DNA from: Fibrobacter sp. UWR3
Lineage (GTDB): Bacteria; Fibrobacterota; Fibrobacteria; Fibrobacterales; Fibrobacteraceae
NCBI RefSeq assembly: GCF_900143055.1
Contig: NZ_FRCW01000003.1
Location: forward strand, 1 to 64,000
Direction of reading: 5' to 3'
Length of the DNA stretch: 64,000 nt
Shown here: one piece after another, positions 1 through 8,848 of the stretch
How positions within the stretch are numbered: the first letter of the stretch is position 1
Layout: each line of letters starts with the position of its first letter
Position numbers and translations under genes: made by a program
Notes under the pieces: generated by a model
The model's database searches: none
What the model was told of the DNA's origin: nothing
The model's input: only the letters and a program-made list of their open reading frames with translations

Positions 1-95
1 CCCGCCCTTTCTTTTGTCCGCACCCCGGCCAAGCGAATCGGCCAGAACCGCTCCCGCGAGAGTGAACTCGTTCACTTTCAACACGGAGCGAAAAG
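1..95 (+). promoter_or_regulatory. Upstream cassette of RM operon 1 with 16-bp palindrome
   Basis: The block immediately before the first methyltransferase is GC-rich and contains the palindrome AGTGAACTCGTTCACT at 61-76, followed by a ribosome-binding site (GGAGCGA) and the ATG at 96. A near-identical copy lies in opposite orientation before the other RM operon (40256-40340), and similarity reaches the left window edge. The palindrome centre is about 27 bp from the start codon, a place where a repressor could act. Its role as promoter or operator is inferred. Confidence 0.6.
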
Positions 96-1079
96 ATGAC
101 AAAGAGTTCCAAGAGCGGCAAGTTCACTTTTATTGACTTGTTTGCGGGAATTGGCGGAATGCGTATAGCATTTGAATCTGCAGGTGGAAAGTGCGTTTAC
201 ACAAATGAATGGAATAAGTTTAGTCAAAAAACATACTTTGACAATTTTGGTGACATGCCCGACGGAGATATTACTAAGGTTGACGCGCAGACAATTCCCG
301 ATCATGACGTATTGGTAGCAGGCTTTCCGTGTCAACCATTTTCTATTGCTGGCGTTTCTAAGAAAAATAGTTTAGGAAGGGCAACAGGCTTCGAGGATAA
401 AACTCAAGGAACTTTGTTCTTTGATGTTTGCCGTATTATTAAGGCGAAACGTCCGAAAGCGTTTATGCTTGAAAATGTCAAAAATCTTTGCAGCCACGAT
501 AAAGGCAATACGTTCAAAATAATCCAAGAATCATTAGATGAACTAGATTACGAGATTTTTTATAAAGTCTTAGACGGCCAGAACTTCGTTCCACAACATC
601 GTGAACGTATTCTCATTGTCGGTTTTGATAGACAAAGGTTTAATACCCCAATAGATTTTAAATTTGATATAACCCCAGTAGAGCCGAAACCAACTATAAA
701 AGACATTCTTGAAAAGAAACCTGATTCGAAATACACTCTTTCTGACAAATTGTGGAGTTATTTACAAGCGTATGCAGCAAAACACAAAGCTGCCGGAAAT
801 GGTTTCGGTTATGGAATAGCTCCGTTAAATGGTGTATCACGTACCTTAAGTGCAAGATACTATAAAGATGGCTCGGAAATTCTCATTGCACAACGAAATA
901 AAAATCCAAGAAGATTGACACCGCGCGAATGTGCAAGATTGCAGGGCTTTCCGGATACTTTCAAAATAACCGTTTCCGATGGACAGGCGTATAAACAGTT
1001 TGGAAACTCAGTCGTTGTTCCTTTGATGGCTAGTGTCGCGAAACTGATTGCGGAGAGATTGAAATCAAATGCAAAATAA
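96..1079 (+). CDS. DNA (cytosine-5) methyltransferase of an EcoRII-like RM system
   Basis: A 327-residue C5 methyltransferase that should protect host DNA from the endonuclease encoded next. Motif I (DLFAGIGG, residues 14-21), the catalytic PCQ loop (Cys79), the ENV motif (126-128), RERILIVGF, and the C-terminal ECARLQGFP and QFGNSVVVP blocks are all present. It is shorter than Dcm or M.EcoRII because the N-terminal extension, which in some relatives is a DNA-binding autorepressor, is absent. The gene overlaps the endonuclease gene by 11 nt, so the two are translationally coupled. CCWGG recognition is suggested only by the partner's family. The gene is visibly more AT-rich than the neighbouring carbohydrate genes, in keeping with transfer. 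Confidence 0.93.
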   Translation: MTKSSKSGKFTFIDLFAGIGGMRIAFESAGGKCVYTNEWNKFSQKTYFDNFGDMPDGDITKVDAQTIPDHDVLVAGFPCQPFSIAGVSKKNSLGRATGFEDKTQGTLFFDVCRIIKAKRPKAFMLENVKNLCSHDKGNTFKIIQESLDELDYEIFYKVLDGQNFVPQHRERILIVGFDRQRFNTPIDFKFDITPVEPKPTIKDILEKKPDSKYTLSDKLWSYLQAYAAKHKAAGNGFGYGIAPLNGVSRTLSARYYKDGSEILIAQRNKNPRRLTPRECARLQGFPDTFKITVSDGQAYKQFGNSVVVPLMASVAKLIAERLKSNAK

Positions 1080-2238
1080 CGCCTCTGACGCTATTAAGGT
1101 AGTTACTTTGGGACAAAGAACATTTTGTAAGTTCTTGTCGGCAAATGATACGGACCCCAAACAAAGCCATCAAGCGGGAATCTATATTCCGCAAAACAGT
1201 TTTTCTATTCTATTTGATTCTCCAGGAATAAAAGGAGACAATAAGGATAGATTTGTTTCTGTTTATTGGCATTATGAAGAAGAATACATCTCTGATGAAG
1301 TGCGCTTCATCTATTATGGGCGGAATACAAGAAACGAGTACAGAATCACGCATACACCGTTTTTTAAAACTGAATATACAGGAGCTCTATTTGTATTTAC
1401 CCAATGTAACGAAGAAAATTATCAAGCCTTTATTTTAAATACAGATGACGAAATAAATCAATTCTTGGACGCATTCGGCCTCTCTCCGCATAAAACAAAT
1501 TGCTTGATAGATGGTTGTAAGCCAACAAGCGACAACGATTTGATAAAGGCGTTTATCCAAGATATAGATGACAAGGGAATTGATTTTCCCGATTCAAAAA
1601 GAATGTCTGCTGCCGCAAGGGATATTTGTGATAAAACAATTTCTCCTCAAGCATTGATTTTGACAAACCCAGACAAAAAAATTTTAGACTGGACTGATAT
1701 GGAATACAATATTTTCAAAGCGGTAGAGTATTCTCGCTATGGAAATATTGTTTCACAAGGTTTTCCATCGGTTGATGAATTTGTTGACATGGCAAACCAA
1801 GTCTTGAATCGAAGAAAAAGCCGAGCAGGAAAAAGTCTTGAGCATCATCTTGCCGCAATATTTGATGGAAACCATTTGCCATTTGAGGAACAGGTAGTGA
1901 CCGAAGGAAATAAAAGGCCTGATTTCATATTTCCATCAAAAAAGGCATACCATGATTTGACATATCCAGCAAAAAAACTGATTTCTCTTGCGGCTAAAAC
2001 AACTTGCAAAGATCGTTGGCGTCAGGTGCTCAATGAAGCGGACAGGTTGAAAGACGATTATAAATATCTATGTACTTTGCAACAAGGTATTTCTATTGCT
2101 CAGTTAGATGAAATGCAAGCCGAAAAAGTTAGGCTGATTGTTCCAAAACCGTATATAAAGACATATCCAGAAGAACGTCGTGATGATATTTGGTCTTTGG
2201 ATAAGTTTATCGCATACGTGCGTGAAACAGTTACATAA
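1069..2238 (+). CDS. EcoRII-family type II restriction endonuclease
   Basis: A 389-residue protein close to the full length of EcoRII (about 404). The N-terminal half carries the EcoRII-N type effector domain ([10 protein letters not shown], then HQAGIYIP). The C-terminal half (about residues 160-389) is the catalytic EcoRII-C domain of the PD-(D/E)XK fold, with [22 protein letters not shown] and [12 protein letters not shown] strongly resembling EcoRII. EcoRII cuts CCWGG and needs a second site as allosteric effector; the same is inferred here. It starts inside the 3' end of the methyltransferase gene, so modification is made first. No truncation is seen, and the pair looks functional. Confidence 0.9.
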   Translation: MQNNASDAIKVVTLGQRTFCKFLSANDTDPKQSHQAGIYIPQNSFSILFDSPGIKGDNKDRFVSVYWHYEEEYISDEVRFIYYGRNTRNEYRITHTPFFKTEYTGALFVFTQCNEENYQAFILNTDDEINQFLDAFGLSPHKTNCLIDGCKPTSDNDLIKAFIQDIDDKGIDFPDSKRMSAAARDICDKTISPQALILTNPDKKILDWTDMEYNIFKAVEYSRYGNIVSQGFPSVDEFVDMANQVLNRRKSRAGKSLEHHLAAIFDGNHLPFEEQVVTEGNKRPDFIFPSKKAYHDLTYPAKKLISLAAKTTCKDRWRQVLNEADRLKDDYKYLCTLQQGISIAQLDEMQAEKVRLIVPKPYIKTYPEERRDDIWSLDKFIAYVRETVT

Positions 2239-2246
2239 ATAATTTT

Positions 2247-2374
2247 GCGTTAGGGATAGTGACCCCTTGGGGCGGCGCTGTGGCGCCGTTGCAAGAGCGG
2301 CGCGGGCGTGCCGCAGGCGCGCACGGGGCGCCTTGCAATATAGCCCGACCGCACATATATGTGCGGGAACGCCC
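2247..2374 (+). repeat. Structured repeat element, copy A
   Basis: The element begins GCGTTAGGGATAGT, continues through hairpins (CCCCTTGGGG at 2263-2272; the perfect 18-bp palindrome CCGCACATATATGTGCGG at 2349-2366) and ends GGGAACGCCC. A second copy in opposite orientation lies at 51371-51486 with the same ends and the same internal TATAGCCCGAC but different hairpins. It starts 8 bp after the endonuclease stop codon. It could be a MITE-like repeat or a structured RNA; the sequence does not decide. Confidence 0.6.
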
Positions 2375-2404
2375 ATATAATCCCTCCTGGAAGCTGTTAT
2401 AATA

Positions 2405-2426
2405 GCCTTTTCTAAGCAGAAAAGGC
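2405..2426. promoter_or_regulatory. Inverted repeat upstream of the small toxin-partner gene
   Basis: Arms GCCTTTTCT and AGAAAAGGC (9 bp, spacer AAGC) lie 65 bp before the small gene at 2491. There is no T tract, so an operator is more likely than a terminator. Toxin-antitoxin operons are commonly autoregulated at such sites; here that is inference. Confidence 0.35.
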
Positions 2427-2490
2427 TCAAAACTTGCGTTTTTGCCCCTAAAAAACTATATTAGGAGTATTACGGCATCAAGGAGCCCCT

Positions 2491-2664
2491 ATGACAACGA
2501 CAAAAAGCATTGATTCTTACAGATTGACGGACTTGGAAGAGCCGACCGATGAAATGCTTGCCCAAATTATGAGGGAAGCCGCCGAGGACGCTCGTAAAGC
2601 CAATGCCGACGCCACCAAACGTTTTTTCGATGAAATTGAAAAGGCAGCCGCGACCATCCGTTAA
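2491..2664 (+). CDS. Small acidic helical protein, putative antitoxin of a zeta-type module
   Basis: A 57-residue ORF with a good ribosome-binding site (AAGGAG about 7 nt before the ATG). The protein starts MTTTKSIDSYRL and is charged and probably helical, with EEPTDEMLAQIMREAAEDA followed by a Lys/Ala-rich end. Small proteins of this kind precede predicted zeta-like P-loop toxins. The downstream ORF is indeed the C-terminal part of such a toxin, which supports the assignment. The gene itself looks intact although its toxin is broken. Function is inferred from position only. Confidence 0.55.
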   Translation: MTTTKSIDSYRLTDLEEPTDEMLAQIMREAAEDARKANADATKRFFDEIEKAAATIR

Positions 2665-2668
2665 TTGC

Positions 2669-3067
2669 AAGTCCTGGCGTGAAGAATCTTTGAAGAACCA
2701 TAAAAGTCTTATTTTTGAGTCAGTTTTTTCTTCTGATGAAAAGGTCGACTTTGTTTGCCGTGCGAAACAGCAAGGTTATTTCATCCGTTTGTTTTTTATC
2801 GCGACCTCACACCCATCTATCAATGCCGCTAGAATTGCAAAGCGAGTGATACAGGGCGGTCATGACGTCCCGATTTCCAAGATTATTTCTAGATACCAGA
2901 AGTCCATTTTCAACTGCAAGAAGATAATTCCATCGGTGGATCGCCTTTATGTCTATGACAATTCGGTTGAAGACCATGACGCTTCGCTTTTGTTCAGATT
3001 GTCGGATGGAAAACTGGTTAAAAGCTACACAGACAACATTCCTCAATGGGCGATGACGATACTCTAA
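2669..3067 (+). pseudogene. 5'-truncated zeta-toxin-like kinase (COG4185-type)
   Basis: The readable product matches the C-terminal two thirds of predicted zeta-like ATPases: LIFESVFSS, GYFIRLFFIATSHPSINAAR, RVIQGGHDVP and IISRYQKSI, then VDRLYVYDNS and a GKLVKSY ending. The N-terminal part with the Walker A loop (normally GPNGSGKST near residue 10) is absent: the reading frame enters the homologous region right after the stop codon of the small upstream gene. No ribosome-binding site or start codon is suitably placed. A deletion between the two genes is the simplest explanation. Without the P-loop the product cannot phosphorylate its substrate. Confidence 0.7.
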
Positions 3068-3111
3068 TAGCGTCCACCGACTCACCACTTTTTCATACAC
3101 CTCAGCGAAAT

Positions 3112-3140
3112 AAAAAAGTCGTCCCTTGCAGGGCGACCTT
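3112..3140 (-). terminator. Terminator of the GH30 xylanase gene
   Basis: A hairpin of GTCGTCCC and GGGCGAC (one bulge) around TTGCA, followed on the minus strand by a run of T. A-rich sequence on the other side means it could also work from the plus strand. Confidence 0.7.
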
Positions 3141-3144
3141 TTAC

Positions 3145-4641
3145 TTATCTCAAAACCACACGTTGCGTTTTTGCATTGCCGCATTTGACCATATACACAC
3201 CGCGGCTTAAGCCTGCGTTTGTCATGGCGTTGCGGAGATCGCCGATATGTCCGGCTTGGAATTCGCCGATGAACGCGCCGAGCGGGCTAAATACTTTATA
3301 TGTACTTTGAAGGTTTTGGGGCGCAGCATGCGTCCCGAAGGCAATTGCATCGGTAGAGTCTGAAGGCGGTTCAACCTTTGGCTCTTGCCACAGAATGAAT
3401 TCGATGGTCGTTGCACTGCGGGCCGGAACGCTGAAACTGCACTTTGTATCGTCGACTTTGACTTCGGTTCCTTCTTTGAGGTTGTTATTGTCGTCGGTGA
3501 CGTAGGGCTTGAAGTTTCCAATTCTCGTGTTTCCGAAGTCAAAGTCCGCCTTGAATTCATCGTTCTTGGAATTGAGAATGACGACTGCGATTTTCGTCTT
3601 GAGGGAATCGCGGTAGGCGGTTACCTTTACGTTTGCTTCCGGATTCTTGGTGGCGTCGATTCTCCAGGAGCCGGGTCGCGCGAAACGGCTGAAGTTCCCC
3701 ATGACCCAGAGTCGCTTGGTAGGCTCCACATTGTCGGGGTTGCCTTGTCCTTGCGGCCAGAGGGCTCCGTTGCCGCAACTGGCTTCGCTGCAGGAATAAA
3801 TCCACCAGAAATGCCAGGCGTTCATGTTCGCAATAGTCAGGGCGTCATGGATTACGCCTGCAACGCGGAGAGCACTTCCCATGCCCACGTCTTCCTTGTT
3901 ACTTCCAAGATCATAGACTTCGGTTTCCCAGAATTCCTTGCCGGCTTCGTGGATTTCGGGATAAGCCGCCGGGTCTCCGCCGTATTCGTGCGTCCCAAAA
4001 ATATCGGTGTATTTCAGGGCGGCGGGATTGTTGAAGAAGGCTTTTTTGTAATTGGGAAATCCGTACCAGTTGATGGCTTCGGTGCCAATGATTTTGATGC
4101 CCGTGGTATCGAGGGTGGGGCCAAGGTAGTCGCCGACCCAATGCGCCAATTCATCGGGTTCGTAGTGGTTGTCGCCGGTGCCGTCGGGCTCGTTTTGCGA
4201 CGAAATTGCATATAGATTAACGCCAGCCTTCCGCATGTCTTGCGTAAACTTCAAGATGGTGTTGGCCCAGTCCTGAGCGTGATTGAAATCCAGGTGCTTT
4301 TTTTCACCGTCGTAATTTATGGTGTATCTAGATGTCCACGGGGCTGCCCAGACTTTGACGCCGTATTCACTCGCCTTTTTTGCGATACTCGTTTCAGATG
4401 TGGTGCCGTCCGGGGCGATACGGATGCGGTGCAGCGTAAGCCCGGCGCCACTGGTGGAGTCCCAAAGGAAGGCTGCATTCTTGTCGGTGATGGAACCGGC
4501 CCATGCCGAGGCAGCCCCAAAGCCGCTGATGCGCTGGTATTCCTTGCCGATATCTACGTTAATCGTTGCCGCACTGGCGAGGGTGCCCAAAAACGCGACA
4601 AAACCTGCAAAAAAGGGAAATCCCTTAATTGAAAACGACAT
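3145..4641 (-). CDS. Secreted GH30 endo-xylanase with C-terminal sorting tail
   Basis: A 498-residue glycoside hydrolase. The start at 4641 is chosen because GGGAGG lies just upstream; a start at 4653 would overlap that site. A signal peptide ends near residue 24 (TLASAA). The GH30 barrel shows ISGFGAASAWAG near the N terminus, acid/base Glu151 in SQNEPD and nucleophile Glu241 in WETEVYD. A beta-rich domain follows (about residues 320-420). The last 60 residues carry a YKVFSPLGAFIGEF element and end GVYMVKCGNAKTQRVVLR, like the basic C-terminal tails of Fibrobacter secreted enzymes. It should cut xylan or glucuronoxylan outside the cell. The next gene, an esterase, faces the same way. Confidence 0.88.
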   Translation of the reverse strand: MSFSIKGFPFFAGFVAFLGTLASAATINVDIGKEYQRISGFGAASAWAGSITDKNAAFLWDSTSGAGLTLHRIRIAPDGTTSETSIAKKASEYGVKVWAAPWTSRYTINYDGEKKHLDFNHAQDWANTILKFTQDMRKAGVNLYAISSQNEPDGTGDNHYEPDELAHWVGDYLGPTLDTTGIKIIGTEAINWYGFPNYKKAFFNNPAALKYTDIFGTHEYGGDPAAYPEIHEAGKEFWETEVYDLGSNKEDVGMGSALRVAGVIHDALTIANMNAWHFWWIYSCSEASCGNGALWPQGQGNPDNVEPTKRLWVMGNFSRFARPGSWRIDATKNPEANVKVTAYRDSLKTKIAVVILNSKNDEFKADFDFGNTRIGNFKPYVTDDNNNLKEGTEVKVDDTKCSFSVPARSATTIEFILWQEPKVEPPSDSTDAIAFGTHAAPQNLQSTYKVFSPLGAFIGEFQAGHIGDLRNAMTNAGLSRGVYMVKCGNAKTQRVVLR

Positions 4642-4755
4642 AAAGCCTCCCATACGAACTTTACTTACTATAAAATAAGTTGAAAAATTCGCTTAATATA
4701 AGGCTTTATTCGAATTCGTTTTGATAAATTGACAACAGAATGATGTATTTATCCG

Positions 4756-6213
4756 CTAGAACTTCTCGAAGAACTCCCACGTAGCTTGTGGCACCCAGGA
4801 CTGCTGCTGGCCGGGGTCCTTGTGGTCCCAGATGTGGCCGCCGCTCTGCGTGCACCAGCGAACGGGGAATCTTTCCTCGACGGTCGTGTAGTCGTAGCAC
4901 TTGTGCGGGGCGTTGCGTTGGGCTTCTTCGGCGTGTTCGTTCTTCGCCTTGCCGCCTTCGGAGTTGAGCGTCAAGATGATGTCGCGCGCGTTCCGGCCCA
5001 TTTCAGGGGTGCACATGCCGTCATCGAGGCCAAGCACGCCCATCCAGCCGATTCCCATTTTCTTGCGCTGCGGGAGCCAGATGTTGCGTTCCGCGGTTTC
5101 GTAAACGGCCACTGCGCGGAGCACGTCCTGGTGGTTCCACGAAAGGCCATTGCTGAACATGGCGCCGTAGCTGAATCCCGTGGAAAAAACGCGACTCGAA
5201 TCGATACAGAAGTTGCCTTCGAGATATGCGAGGAGTTCGTCAAACAGGAGGTAATCATCTTGCCCCCAGGGTAGCTGGCTTCCATTGCCTTCGGGCGCAA
5301 CGAAAATTGCGGTTTCGTTCTTGTCAATCCACTTGAGGCCGTGATAGCCCTCATCCTGCACGGCGCTTCCTGAACCGCCCATGCACTGCATTCCGAAAAT
5401 GAGTTTGTACGGTTTGTTCTTGTCGTAACTTTTCGGCATGTCAATGCGCACGGTACGCACGCCCTTGCTCCACCTGAAATCGATGTAGGGCTTGTCGCCA
5501 CGATACTTGTAATCAAGTCGCGTATCCTTGCCGCAGCCACGAGTGGGAACAGGGTCGTTCTTGAGGCCCCATCCGTATTCGTACTGCGGTTGCGGCGGAG
5601 CAGCTTTCTTGAGCGTAAGCGCAAGATTCGTATCGAGATTGTTGAGTTTTACATTGAGGGTATCGAAACCGTCGGCAACAATGCGCAGGTCATCCGAATG
5701 GCCCACCTTGAGAAGCGCCTTTGCTCCAGACTTCGCGCCGAATGCCGTATTGAAACTTCCATCGGCGACAAACTGGAACGTTTGCGAAGCGCTGCCTACG
5801 CGGACGCGCGCGAAGTACTTGCCCTGCGCTTTCACGGAAGACTTCATGTCAACCGTACCCGCGCCGTAGAGAGTTTCATTCAGCCGGCGGTTTCCGAACA
5901 CGTCGAAAATCTGCACCTGTACCGGAGAATTTTGCCCCTGCGAAAACGATAGAACGCCATTGTTCACGGAGAGAAATCCGACCGAGGCCTTGTTCGCCAG
6001 AGCCAACGGTTCTTCGTCCTGGTGAATCGTGAATGCGCCCGAGGCATCTGTTTTCGCATTGAGGCCTTTTTGAACAAGCAAGACATCTGCGCCTCGGACA
6101 GCCTTGCCGCCATCGTCGCTCACCTTGCCTGTCAGGGTAAACGCATTCGCTGTCACGACAGACAACGCCATAATAACGCCAACGGACACACCGGTCCATA
6201 GAGCATGATTCAT
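4756..6213 (-). CDS. Secreted CE1-like esterase (acetylxylan or feruloyl type)
   Basis: A 485-residue secreted protein. The signal peptide (first about 24 residues, ending ANA) is followed by a carboxypeptidase-regulatory-like beta domain (VSDDGGKAVRGADVLL), a second beta domain resembling a sorting or linker module (VQIFDVFGNRRL), and from about residue 215 an alpha/beta-hydrolase of the CE1 / PHB-depolymerase type. The nucleophile is Ser in GFSYGAM, with Asp in GLDDGMC and His in GGHIWDH as likely partners. An oxyanion-like GMQCMGG motif is also present. Placement beside a xylanase suggests removal of acetyl or feruloyl groups from xylan; the exact substrate cannot be read from sequence. 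Confidence 0.8.
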   Translation of the reverse strand: MNHALWTGVSVGVIMALSVVTANAFTLTGKVSDDGGKAVRGADVLLVQKGLNAKTDASGAFTIHQDEEPLALANKASVGFLSVNNGVLSFSQGQNSPVQVQIFDVFGNRRLNETLYGAGTVDMKSSVKAQGKYFARVRVGSASQTFQFVADGSFNTAFGAKSGAKALLKVGHSDDLRIVADGFDTLNVKLNNLDTNLALTLKKAAPPQPQYEYGWGLKNDPVPTRGCGKDTRLDYKYRGDKPYIDFRWSKGVRTVRIDMPKSYDKNKPYKLIFGMQCMGGSGSAVQDEGYHGLKWIDKNETAIFVAPEGNGSQLPWGQDDYLLFDELLAYLEGNFCIDSSRVFSTGFSYGAMFSNGLSWNHQDVLRAVAVYETAERNIWLPQRKKMGIGWMGVLGLDDGMCTPEMGRNARDIILTLNSEGGKAKNEHAEEAQRNAPHKCYDYTTVEERFPVRWCTQSGGHIWDHKDPGQQQSWVPQATWEFFEKF

Positions 6214-6331
6214 AAAACCACTCCTTTTTGATTATCTATTCCAGAAAATACTTTCAAAAAACACGCTCCGAAAGCATGTAAACTTTTTTCCGTTGACAAC
6301 GCTGTCCACAAAGAGTTCTATCTTTCCCGCT

Positions 6332-6811
6332 ATGATTATCAGGCAATACAGCGAAGCGGACCTTGCGGCAATGATCCGCATCTGGAACGAGGTGGTCGAA
6401 GACGGCATCGCCTTCCCGCAAGAGGACTTGCTCACACCCGAAAGCGGCAGGCAGTTCTTTGCCGCACAGACCTACTGCGCCGTCGCCGAAGAGGGCGGCA
6501 AGATTTTCGGCCTATATATTCTGCACCCGAATAACGTGGGACGTTGCGGTCACATTTCAAATGCGAGCTATGCGGTCGCTTCGGAATCCAGAGGCAAGCA
6601 CATCGGCGAAAAGCTGGTGAAGGACTGTCTTGAACAAGCTAAAAAGCACGGTTTCGGAGTTTTGCAGTTCAATGCCGTCGTCGAAAGCAACACGCATGCG
6701 CGGCACCTGTACGAACGCCTCGGGTTTGTCCAGCTCGGAACCATCCCGAAAGGTTTCCGAATGAAGGACGGACATTACGAAAACATTTGCCCGTACTATC
6801 ACGAACTGTAA
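6332..6811 (+). CDS. GNAT-family N-acetyltransferase
   Basis: A 159-residue protein starting MIIRQYSEADLAAM; a longer reading from 6293 adds 13 residues unlike the family. The acetyl-CoA loop is visible as ASESRGKHIGEKLV and the conserved C-terminal strand-helix as NAVVESNTHARHLYERLGF, then GTIPKGFRMKDG. The overall look is that of the phosphinothricin/aminoglycoside-like acetyltransferase branch (RimI-type fold), often of unknown substrate. It stands alone between the divergent esterase gene and the PII-ammonium transporter operon and is probably unrelated to either. Confidence 0.85.
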   Translation: MIIRQYSEADLAAMIRIWNEVVEDGIAFPQEDLLTPESGRQFFAAQTYCAVAEEGGKIFGLYILHPNNVGRCGHISNASYAVASESRGKHIGEKLVKDCLEQAKKHGFGVLQFNAVVESNTHARHLYERLGFVQLGTIPKGFRMKDGHYENICPYYHEL

Positions 6812-6969
6812 TTCTCTTCCGCAAAAAACAAGATTACTTTATTCGTCACACCCTGTCCTTGCGCGGCAGGGATTTTACGTTTTTTGGATATTATTCAATA
6901 AACGAAAAACATTATCCGTAAAGCCAGCGCAGTTTTCTTTCATTTTCCCGAGCAATTTCGCCGTTTTTT

Positions 6970-6981
6970 GCGAAATTTCGC
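6970..6981. promoter_or_regulatory. GCGAAATTTCGC palindrome upstream of the glnB promoter
   Basis: A perfect 12-bp palindrome centred about 21 bp upstream of the -24 element of the glnB promoter. A related AT-centred sequence (GCAAATTTTGC) is placed about 30 bp upstream of the glnN -24 element. It may be a regulator or IHF-like site; function is inferred. Confidence 0.35.
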
Positions 6982-6995
6982 GCATTTCTCTTTTT

Positions 6996-7012
6996 TGGCA
7001 CGCTCTTTGCAT
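6996..7012 (+). promoter_or_regulatory. Sigma-54 promoter of glnB-amtB
   Basis: TGGCACGCTCTTTGCAT matches the -24/-12 consensus, with GG and GC exactly 12 bp apart. The expected transcript start is about 40 nt before the glnB ATG at 7061. Sigma-54 control of PII and AmtB fits nitrogen-limited expression. Confidence 0.9.
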
Positions 7013-7060
7013 AGAGGGGGTGAATTCCAAAATTCCTTGGAATCAAACAAGGACGAAAAA

Positions 7061-7402
7061 ATGAAACTCGTTACGGCCTACATCCAACCCGAACGACTGA
7101 ATCTCGTGAAGCAAGCGCTTTACGAAAACAACATTTTCAAGATGTCAGTTACCAACGTGCTCGGCTGCGGCCAGCAGAAGGGCTATAACCAGCGCTTCCG
7201 CGGCGTGGTGACCGAGGTGAATTTGCTCAAGAAGATTTGCCTCAAGATTGCGGTGAACGATGAATTCGTGCAGCCCTGCATCGACGCCATCATCAAGGGC
7301 GCGCGCTCCGGCGAAATCGGTGACGGAAAGATTTTCGTCACAAGCCTTGAACAGTGCATCCGCATCCGCACCGGAGAATCGGGCCCGGAGGCAATCGGTT
7401 AG
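7061..7402 (+). CDS. glnB: PII-type nitrogen regulatory protein
   Basis: A 113-residue PII protein; the start follows AAGGACG and gives the canonical beta strand [17 protein letters not shown] proteins sense ATP/ADP and 2-oxoglutarate and control ammonium transport and glutamine synthetase. The C-terminal nucleotide-binding block [10 protein letters not shown] and the ending IRIRTGE are intact. The T-loop reads [16 protein letters not shown]: aligned with E. coli GlnB, the uridylylated Tyr51 is replaced by Thr and Tyr46 by Phe, so UTase modification at Tyr51 is not possible. The gene is 57 bp upstream of amtB and shares its sigma-54 promoter, which makes a GlnK-like role in gating AmtB likely. 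Confidence 0.92.
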   Translation: MKLVTAYIQPERLNLVKQALYENNIFKMSVTNVLGCGQQKGYNQRFRGVVTEVNLLKKICLKIAVNDEFVQPCIDAIIKGARSGEIGDGKIFVTSLEQCIRIRTGESGPEAIG

Positions 7403-7459
7403 ACGAAAGAACGGCGCTTCGCGCCTACAGACGAAAGATCAATCAAAAGGATTTAAAGA

Positions 7460-8725
7460 ATGAACGAAGTTACACAAGTCGTACCTGTCAGCGACGCAAT
7501 CTTTATGACAGAAAACATCTGGATCATGATCAGCGCCATGCTGGTGTTCATCATGGGTCTTGGATTCGCCTGCGTTGAAGCGGGCCTCGTGCGCGCCAAG
7601 TGCGCTGCCAACGTCGCCTTCAAGAACATCGCAGTCCCCGCCATCGGTATCACGATGTACGCCCTGCTAGGCTTCGGCCTCATGTATCCGGGCACCTTCA
7701 ACGGGATTCTCGGTTTCGCAGGCTTCGGCATTGGCGACTGGGCCAACCCGGCAAGCTTCACCTCTGCCTACAACGGCCACTTCACGCTGTTTGCCGACTG
7801 GCTTTTCCAGGCCATGTTCGCCGCCACAGCCGCGACAATCGTGTCCGGTGCCGTAGCCGAACGTGTGAAACTCAATTCCTTCCTCGTATTCACCATTGTC
7901 TACGTAGCTCTCGTCTACCCGATTGTGGGTAGCTGGACATGGGGCGGCGGCTGGCTTTCCACCATCGGCAAGGCCGGTTTCCACGACCTGGCGGGTTCTA
8001 CCCTCGTGCACTCCGTGGGCGGCTGGGCGGCTCTCGCCGGCGTGATGATTCTCGGACCCCGTATCGGCAAGTACGTGAACGGCAAGGTGCACGCCATCCC
8101 GGCACACAACATTCCGCTTGCAACCATCGGTGTATTCATGCTGTGGTTCGGTTGGTGGGGATTCAACGCAGGTTCCGCACTCAGTGGCGACCCGAAGGCC
8201 ACTAGTTGGATTCTCGTGACCACGAACCTCGCCGCCGTCGCAGGTATCATTACCGCAACGCTCACGAGCTGGATCGTCTCGAAGAAGCCCGACGCCACCA
8301 TGGCTCTCAACGGATGCCTTGCCGGCCTCGTGGCAATCACTGCCGGTGCAGACGTGGTAACCCCGCTCTCTTCCTGGATTATCGGCGCCATCGCTGGCGT
8401 GCTCGTAGTCGGCGCAGTATTCATGTTCGACCGCCTGCACTTGGACGACCCGGTCGGCGCCCTCTCTGTTCACCTGGTGAACGGTGTGTGGGGCACGATT
8501 GCCGTGGGTATCTTTGACATGACGGGCGATTACAGCGTGCTCACGCAGCTCATCGGTGTTGCCGCCTACGCCCTACCCTGCTTCGCCGGCGCTAGCCTGA
8601 TATTCTTCGTCATCAAGAAGACAATGGGCCTGCGCGTCACGGAAAGGCAAGAACTCCGCGGCCTCGACCAAAGCGAACACGGACAAGAATCCTACAGCGG
8701 ATTCCAGATCTTCAGCAATATGTAG
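7460..8725 (+). CDS. amtB: Ammonium transporter
   Basis: A 421-residue inner-membrane channel with about eleven hydrophobic segments. Family signatures include the first helix GLGFACVEAGLVRAKCAANV, the conserved His-bearing segment DLAGSTLVHSVGGWAAL, FGWWGFNAGSA and VHLVNGVWG near the C terminus. The cytoplasmic tail (after about residue 390, VTERQELRGLDQSEHG) resembles the conserved AmtB tail. It imports ammonium for the GS-GOGAT enzymes encoded further along. It is co-transcribed with the PII gene just upstream, which is the standard regulator-channel pair. A clear terminator follows at 8760. Confidence 0.95.
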   Translation: MNEVTQVVPVSDAIFMTENIWIMISAMLVFIMGLGFACVEAGLVRAKCAANVAFKNIAVPAIGITMYALLGFGLMYPGTFNGILGFAGFGIGDWANPASFTSAYNGHFTLFADWLFQAMFAATAATIVSGAVAERVKLNSFLVFTIVYVALVYPIVGSWTWGGGWLSTIGKAGFHDLAGSTLVHSVGGWAALAGVMILGPRIGKYVNGKVHAIPAHNIPLATIGVFMLWFGWWGFNAGSALSGDPKATSWILVTTNLAAVAGIITATLTSWIVSKKPDATMALNGCLAGLVAITAGADVVTPLSSWIIGAIAGVLVVGAVFMFDRLHLDDPVGALSVHLVNGVWGTIAVGIFDMTGDYSVLTQLIGVAAYALPCFAGASLIFFVIKKTMGLRVTERQELRGLDQSEHGQESYSGFQIFSNM

Positions 8726-8759
8726 ATTAAACGAAAGAATTTCTCTGTTGACTAAAATG

Positions 8760-8786
8760 CCCCGGGACAAATGTCTCGGGGTTTTT
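8760..8786 (+). terminator. Terminator of glnB-amtB
   Basis: A 10-bp stem (CCCCGGGACA with TGTCTCGGGG, one G-T pair) on a two-base loop followed by TTTTT. Confidence 0.9.
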
Positions 8787-8803
8787 GCGATTTAGACTAA
8801 AAT

Positions 8804-8825
8804 AAAAAAGCCTCGGCACGGAGGC
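8804..8825 (-). terminator. Terminator of gltB-gltD-nadE
   Basis: On the minus strand GCCTC-CGTGCC-GAGGC is followed by TTTTTT, 24 bp after the nadE stop codon. It stands back to back with the amtB terminator. Confidence 0.8.
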
Positions 8826-8848
8826 ATAAATACATACATTTTTTTTGA

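Noticed and set aside
8791-8803. TTTAGACTAAA resembling a DtxR-type box
   Set aside because: It lies between two convergent terminators, away from any promoter, and lacks the full 14-bp spacing.
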